A stretch of 8,237 nucleotides of DNA. Origin: CAYUCE01 sp964443275. Lineage in GTDB: Bacteria; Bipolaricaulota; Bipolaricaulia; CAYUCE01. The position numbers and the translations under genes were made by a program. Location of the stretch: positions 1-8,237 of the forward strand of contig CAYUCE010000070.1 in assembly GCA_964443275.1 (NCBI GenBank), written 5' to 3'. This document shows positions 5,338 to 8,237 of this stretch, one piece after another. Each line of letters starts with the position of its first letter. Positions within the stretch are counted from its first letter, which is position 1. The notes beneath the pieces were generated by a model that saw only the letters and a list, made by a program, of their open reading frames with translations, was not told where the DNA came from and ran no database searches.

Positions 5338-5514
5338 GTGGAAAGCTAAAGCCTCTTCTACGCCCAGCACTTACCTTTGATAAAATGTGGCATTGTCTGA
5401 AACAGTACCCTGTTGCATCTAAGGTAAGTGCTGGACAGCATAGTAGAGTTTCCGCTATCCACCTGATCTCTAAGTAATCTTGTTAACATCGGTTATCACT
5501 TTCGTAGTTCCATG
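5338..5514. repeat. REP A half with 96-base nested insert, plus B-half scar
   Basis: The A half starts GTGGAAAGCTAAAGC and resumes TTTCCGCTAT at 5449. The 96-base insert (5353-5448) is the long form: the 25-base hairpin plus a 71-base palindromic element. The B half at 5504-5514 is reduced to GTAG directly joined to TTCCATG, as if the hairpin itself (about 15 bases) had been cleanly lost. Confidence 0.85.
5364..5440. mobile_element. 71-base palindromic insert, copy 1
   Basis: CCAGCACTTACCTT (5364-5377) and AAGGTAAGTGCTGG (5421-5434) are perfect 14-base inverted repeats around 43 bases. CAGCA occurs at both edges (5365-5369 and 5436-5440). The site without it is preserved at 2327-2351, where ...CGCC-CAGCA-TAGTAGAG is continuous, so this copy adds exactly 71 bases including one CAGCA. 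Read as plus-strand RNA, ATGTGGCA (5385-5392) can pair with TGTTGCAT (5411-5418) using three G-U pairs, extending the stem. It is too short to encode a protein. Calling it mobile is inference from the duplicated CAGCA and the empty site; deletion between direct repeats is the alternative. Confidence 0.6.
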
Positions 5515-5559
5515 TTTTTTTGCGTCGACTCGGGCAAAATATGGGGTATCCCAAATAAG

Positions 5560-5584
5560 GTGGAAAGCTGAAGGTTTCCGCTAC
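5560..5584. repeat. REP A half, solitary
   Basis: GTGGAAAGCTGAAGG then TTTCCGCTAC. The arms GGAAAGC/GGTTTCC have one G-G mismatch. It is preceded by the family leader ATGGGGTATCCCAAATAAGG. No B half follows; 92 AT-rich bases lead to the trmD stop, including ATTATTAGTATC repeated twice in tandem (5605-5616, 5617-5628). Confidence 0.8.
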
Positions 5585-5676
5585 AATTCTGATTCGGTAT
5601 CAAAATTATTAGTATCATTATTAGTATCGTGATTTCCTGATGGCAAAACTTCGCGCCTTTCGCCAATTTAACACAG

Positions 5677-6360
5677 TTACTCTTCTCCCAATAGATCCGG
5701 TCTATTTTGTCTGGTCTTCTCCATAGCCTTCTGTTCTCTAAACTTTTCGATCTCCCCGTGGTTTCCGGAAAGGAGCACTTCAGGGACCCTAAGGCCTCTA
5801 AATTCTCGCGGACGGGTGTACTGAGGGGGGCCTAGGCGATTCGGCTTCTGGAAAGAATCGCCCTTTATAGAATCATAATTTCCTAAAACTCCGGGTATTA
5901 ACCGACTTATTGCCTCAACCACACAGGCACAGGCCGCCTCTCCCCCACTTAGCACAAAATTTCCGATAGAAATTTCGTCGGTAATTATCTCCTGGACCCG
6001 CTCATCTACCCCCTCGTAGCGGCCACAGATCAACATAATATTTTCTTCGCTGGCCAATTTTTCCGCCTTACTTTGATTAAATAGCTTTCCCCGGGCCGAA
6101 AGGAGTATTACCCGCGGGCTGGAAACCAAATCTTTTTTAACTGACTCCACCCCTCTAAAAATAGGTTCGGGTTTTAGGACCATACCCGGGCCCCCGCCGA
6201 AAGGTCGGTCGTCAACCGTGCGATGTTTGTCCTCCGTGAAATCCCTTAAGTTGTGTAGGTTTATCGAAATGAGACCCTTCTTTTGGGCAGTTTCTAGTAT
6301 CCCATATTCAAAAAAGGCTTCTACCATATCTGGGAATATGGTGATAATATCAATGCGCAT
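5677..6360 (-). CDS. trmD: tRNA (guanine-N1-)-methyltransferase TrmD
   Basis: Predicted 227-residue SPOUT enzyme that makes m1G37 in tRNAs, preventing +1 frameshifting; it acts as a cytosolic homodimer. Motifs in order: MRIDIITIFPDM (1-12), DDRPFGGGPGMVLKPEP (50-66), LLSARGKLFNQ (86-95 region), LICGRYEGVDERV (110-122), ISIGNFVLSGGE (130-141), SRLIPGVLGN (152-161), DSF (168-170) and PPQYTRP (178-184). D168 corresponds to the catalytic Asp and R153 to the conserved Arg. The length is slightly shorter than usual. Two local departures are IGN where most have IGD, and QKPNRLGP replacing the usual xxGLLxxP before QYTRP. The ribosome binding site before ATG at 6360 is weak (GTGGA). rimM, rpsP and ffh, the usual upstream neighbours, are absent; a divergent wzz-like gene lies upstream instead. 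Confidence 0.97.
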   Translation of the reverse strand: MRIDIITIFPDMVEAFFEYGILETAQKKGLISINLHNLRDFTEDKHRTVDDRPFGGGPGMVLKPEPIFRGVESVKKDLVSSPRVILLSARGKLFNQSKAEKLASEENIMLICGRYEGVDERVQEIITDEISIGNFVLSGGEAACACVVEAISRLIPGVLGNYDSIKGDSFQKPNRLGPPQYTRPREFRGLRVPEVLLSGNHGEIEKFREQKAMEKTRQNRPDLLGEE

Positions 6361-6425
6361 GGTTAATCCACTCGTTTATAGTAAGGAAAATTAAAGAAAA
6401 TTATCTCCTATAATCTATCCCCATT

Positions 6426-6461
6426 ATGATATATGATAAAATCTATAAATCACAAGAACAA
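6426..6461 (-). promoter_or_regulatory. Probable promoter(s) of trmD
   Basis: On the minus strand two overlapping SigA-like pairs occur. TTGTTC (6461-6456) with TATCAT (6438-6433) has a 17-base spacer, and TTGTGA (6455-6450) with TATCAT (6431-6426) has an 18-base spacer. The surrounding 100 bases are very AT-rich. A leader of about 60 bases would precede trmD. This supports trmD having its own transcription start rather than belonging to a rimM-led operon. Confidence 0.45.
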
Positions 6462-6483
6462 AATATAGGCCGTCTCAAGTAAG

Positions 6484-6573
6484 GTGGAATGCTAAAGCAT
6501 TCCACTACGAAAAACAACAGGTGAGGGAATTAAATCCCAATTGTTCCCCCGTAGCGCAAAGTTTTAAGGTTCC
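6484..6573. repeat. REP doublet
   Basis: The A half 6484-6508 (GTGGAATGCTAAAGC then ATTCCACTAC) has perfect 8-base arms (GGAATGCT/AGCATTCC). A 42-base spacer with AATTAAATCCCAATTG leads to the B half 6551-6573 (GTAGCGCAAAGTTTTAAGG then TTCC). The B half is the same GCAAAG variant as at 1979-2001, but here it faces an A half that does not match it, suggesting exchange of halves between doublets. Confidence 0.85.
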
Positions 6574-6620
6574 ATAACGGCTTTACGTCGATTCGGGCAA
6601 AATATGGGTTGACTACATAA

Positions 6621-6711
6621 AGACAGGCTAAAGCCTTCCGCTACGGGTCTGATGTCAATACCTCATTACAACCCCCGATTGTCTCCTGGTAGCGGAACTC
6701 TTTAGAGTTCC
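6621..6711. repeat. REP doublet
   Basis: The A half 6621-6644 (AGACAGGCTAAAGCC then TTCCGCTAC) has lost the GTGGA start, as has the copy at 2175. A 44-base spacer leads to the B half 6689-6711 (GTAG foot, perfect GGAACTC/GAGTTCC arms around TTTA), identical over the palindrome to the B half at 5267-5289. ATAATG and six T follow. Confidence 0.85.
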
Positions 6712-6760
6712 ATAATGTTTTTTATCCATTCGACAAACAAACATGGGGCATCCCGGATAA

Positions 6761-6897
6761 GATGGAAACTAAAGCCTCTTCTTCGTCCAGCACTTACCTT
6801 TGATAAAATGTGGCATTGTCTGAAACAGTACCCTGTTGCATCTAAGGTAAGTGCTGGACAGCATAGTAGAGCTTCCGCTACAAAACTCTTTAGTTCC
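6761..6897. repeat. REP A half with 96-base nested insert, plus truncated B half
   Basis: GATGGAAACTAAAGC is followed by the long nested insert (6776-6871) and then CTTCCGCTAC (to 6881). A truncated B half, AACTCTTTAG then TTCC (6884-6897), follows almost directly: the spacer and the GTAGCGG foot are missing. The copy lies just upstream of the wzz-like gene promoter. Confidence 0.85.
6787..6863. mobile_element. 71-base palindromic insert, copy 2
   Basis: This is the second copy of the element at 5364-5440. From the first CCAGCAC through TAGTAGAG the two copies are identical over 85 bases (5364-5448 and 6787-6871), while the REP halves around them differ. Inverted arms are at 6787-6800 and 6844-6857; the CAGCA direct repeats are at 6788-6792 and 6859-6863. 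Identity of the insert against divergent surroundings suggests recent spread or gene conversion of the inner part. Confidence 0.6.
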
Positions 6898-6932
6898 ACG
6901 TTGTGGTGACCTAAAACCTGTATTTGTCTATA

Positions 6933-6961
6933 TTTAAACTTTGCTATATACTTTTTATAAT
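6933..6961 (+). promoter_or_regulatory. SigA-like promoter of the Wzz-type gene
   Basis: The -35 is TTTAAA (6933-6938) and the -10 is a consensus TATAAT (6956-6961), 17 bases apart. Transcription would begin near 6968, giving a leader of about 22 bases with the ribosome binding site GGGAGGG (6978-6984) and ATG at 6990. Confidence 0.7.
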
Positions 6962-6989
6962 ATCCACCGGACTTAAAGGGAGGGTTCTG

Positions 6990-8111
6990 ATGGAGGAGTA
7001 CGAAGTTGATTTGAGAGACTATCTGGAAGTGATCTGGAAAAGAAAATGGATTATTATTTTAGTTACTGTGGTGGCGGTAGGGGTAGCAGCAGCCTATTCT
7101 TACACCCAACCTAATGAATACAAAACTCAAGGAATTTATGAGTTAACAGAGCTTAAAGCAGTAGTTGATAAGTCTAGCAATGAAACCAGGATCAAAATCA
7201 ATTACGCATTGAAAAACCAGCCCTATTTTGACTTACGGGAGATAGAGGTCCTTTCAAAGGAAGAACTATTTACAATCTTGAACTCTCGAAGTCTTGTTCA
7301 AAAGGTGGTTACAAGTGATGAATTCAGTCAAACCTCCTGGGCACAAAACAACCAACCGGATAAACTAATTCCATGGGTTGCTAGAAATTTGGACGTACAG
7401 ATTATTAACAGTGAATTGCTGAAATTCGAAATTAGGGGAGCAAAGGAGCCGGATTTTCTTAGGGATATGGTGGTTTACCTAGCAAAAGGTGCAGAAGAAG
7501 AGCTAGCCCAACGTATTCTCAGTCAAATCGGGAGGGAAAAAGAGCAAGAAGGAAAGAGAAGAGAAATTCTTGAATCTGATAAAAAAAAGTTGGAAAGCCA
7601 AGTCGAAAGCCGCATAAAAAGCTTGAAGGCCGAATATCAAGATAATATCACCGGCCTAAGAAAAAAGATCGAGGAAATTGAAAGTACGGAAAAATATAAA
7701 AATGTGCCAGTGGGGGAATACGAGACCACTATGGAAGGCTTTGCTCTCCGTGAGCAATATGGGGCGCTAAACCAGCGGTTGACTTCCTTGCAGCGGGATC
7801 TGGATCGGCTAAATTTGACCCCCCACAAGTTCTTCCCTAATTTATATGATAACCTTAATAGCATTGAGGATCAAATAAATCAGATCGACAGAAGAATAAA
7901 TTCCCTAACCCGGTTGGAATCGGAGTTTTCAAAAGGCAACAAGCTTTTAGAACCCCTGGATCCTCCTTACCTGCCGGCGGGTGTGGTGGGACCTAACCGG
8001 AAGATGAATATAGCTGTGGCTGGTGTATTGGGAATATTTTTAGGAACTTTATTGGCCTTCTTTGTAGAATATATGTCAAAACCACGGGAAGGAAACAGGA
8101 AGCATCCCTGA
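6990..8111 (+). CDS. Wzz/PCP-type polysaccharide chain-length determinant
   Basis: Predicted 373-residue polysaccharide co-polymerase, an inner-membrane protein that sets chain length or supports export in Wzx/Wzy-type pathways for O-antigen, capsule or exopolysaccharide. The N-terminal YEVDLRDYLEVIWKRKW (4-20) leads into membrane segment 1 (about 19-37), the standard start of PF02706 proteins. The middle is extracytoplasmic, with a long charged coiled coil (about 165-315). The C-terminal DPPYLPAGVVGPNRKMN (324-340) is the family's proline-rich motif before membrane segment 2 (about 339-358). There is no cytoplasmic tyrosine-kinase domain, so it is the PCP part only. GGGAGGG 5 bases before ATG at 6990 fixes the start; the frame is open to 6924, but that lies over the promoter. 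The final codons and TGA fall inside the leader of a REP doublet. Polysaccharide genes may follow downstream, outside the window. Confidence 0.9.
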   Translation: MEEYEVDLRDYLEVIWKRKWIIILVTVVAVGVAAAYSYTQPNEYKTQGIYELTELKAVVDKSSNETRIKINYALKNQPYFDLREIEVLSKEELFTILNSRSLVQKVVTSDEFSQTSWAQNNQPDKLIPWVARNLDVQIINSELLKFEIRGAKEPDFLRDMVVYLAKGAEEELAQRILSQIGREKEQEGKRREILESDKKKLESQVESRIKSLKAEYQDNITGLRKKIEEIESTEKYKNVPVGEYETTMEGFALREQYGALNQRLTSLQRDLDRLNLTPHKFFPNLYDNLNSIEDQINQIDRRINSLTRLESEFSKGNKLLEPLDPPYLPAGVVGPNRKMNIAVAGVLGIFLGTLLAFFVEYMSKPREGNRKHP

Positions 8112-8115
8112 TAAG

Positions 8116-8205
8116 GTGGAATGCTAAAGCATTCCGCTACGAAAAGCTGCTATTGCGAAGATCAAATCTCAATTATTTCCTGGTAGCGGAATCCTTTAGG
8201 ATTCC
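8116..8205. repeat. REP doublet overlapping the end of the Wzz-type gene
   Basis: The A half 8116-8140 (GTGGAATGCTAAAGC then ATTCCGCTAC) and B half 8183-8205 (GTAG foot, GGAATCC/GGATTCC around TTTA) are both perfect palindromes with a 42-base spacer. The conserved leader GCATCCC-GATAAGG begins at 8102, inside the upstream coding sequence. After the B half, AAGGTTTTATCCTGAATCCGTAAATATGGA continues the linker that leads to another unit, so the array probably goes on past the window. Confidence 0.88.
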
Positions 8206-8237
8206 ATAAGGTTTTATCCTGAATCCGTAAATATGGA

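Noticed and set aside
6702..6909. Open frames on both strands across the third repeat array.
   Set aside because: They arise from translating the 96-base palindromic insert and REP halves; the near-palindromic sequence gives similar peptides on both strands.

Overview
The window looks like chromosomal DNA of a bacterium, most plausibly a Firmicute of the Clostridia. The clues are a moderately AT-rich base composition, strong GGAGG-type ribosome binding sites, SigA-like promoters, an SLH-domain envelope protein, and the gene order trmD - SPOUT RNA methyltransferase - rplS - lepB. This placement is inference from gene order and style; there is no rRNA gene to confirm it.

Layout. At 92-577 (minus) is a small YfcE/MJ0936-like metallophosphoesterase. 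A 425-base gap (578-1002) holds its leader, a long imperfect inverted repeat and a good promoter for the plus-strand class I SAM methyltransferase (1003-1797). A convergent gap (1798-2480) is filled by a repeat array and ends in the terminator of the next minus-strand gene. Then, all on the minus strand: an SLH/coiled-coil/C-terminal membrane-anchor protein (2481-3089), signal peptidase I (3307-3954), ribosomal protein L19 with an acidic tail (3947-4417) and a TrmD-associated SPOUT RNA methyltransferase (4452-5015). A second repeat array (5083-5584) splits this cluster from trmD (5677-6360). A third array (6461-6897) lies between the divergent trmD and a Wzz-type polysaccharide chain-length regulator (6990-8111, plus). 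A fourth array starts at the very end of that gene and runs off the window.

How the genes work together. The trmD - RNA methyltransferase - rplS - lepB block is a translation and secretion housekeeping cluster: tRNA m1G37 modification, an RNA modification enzyme, a 50S protein, and Sec/Tat signal peptide cleavage. The SLH protein and the Wzz protein are cell-envelope genes. The metallophosphoesterase and the class I methyltransferase cannot be assigned to a pathway from this window.

The outstanding feature is the intergenic repeat family. Its basic piece is a short palindrome with a GTAG tetranucleotide at its foot. It usually occurs as two inverted copies 39-47 bases apart (CGCTAC...GTAGCG facing each other), and these doublets recur with a period near 137 bp. 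This is the architecture of REP doublets (REPINs), which in other bacteria are linked to a Y1 (RAYT/TnpA-REP) transposase; no such gene is in the window. The stems vary by paired changes between copies, which argues for selection on the fold. At one fixed point in the stem of four copies sits a further hairpin of 25, 60 or 96 bases. The 96-base form contains a 71-base palindromic insert bounded by CAGCA direct repeats that is absent from the 25-base form, so the structure is a repeat within a repeat within a repeat.
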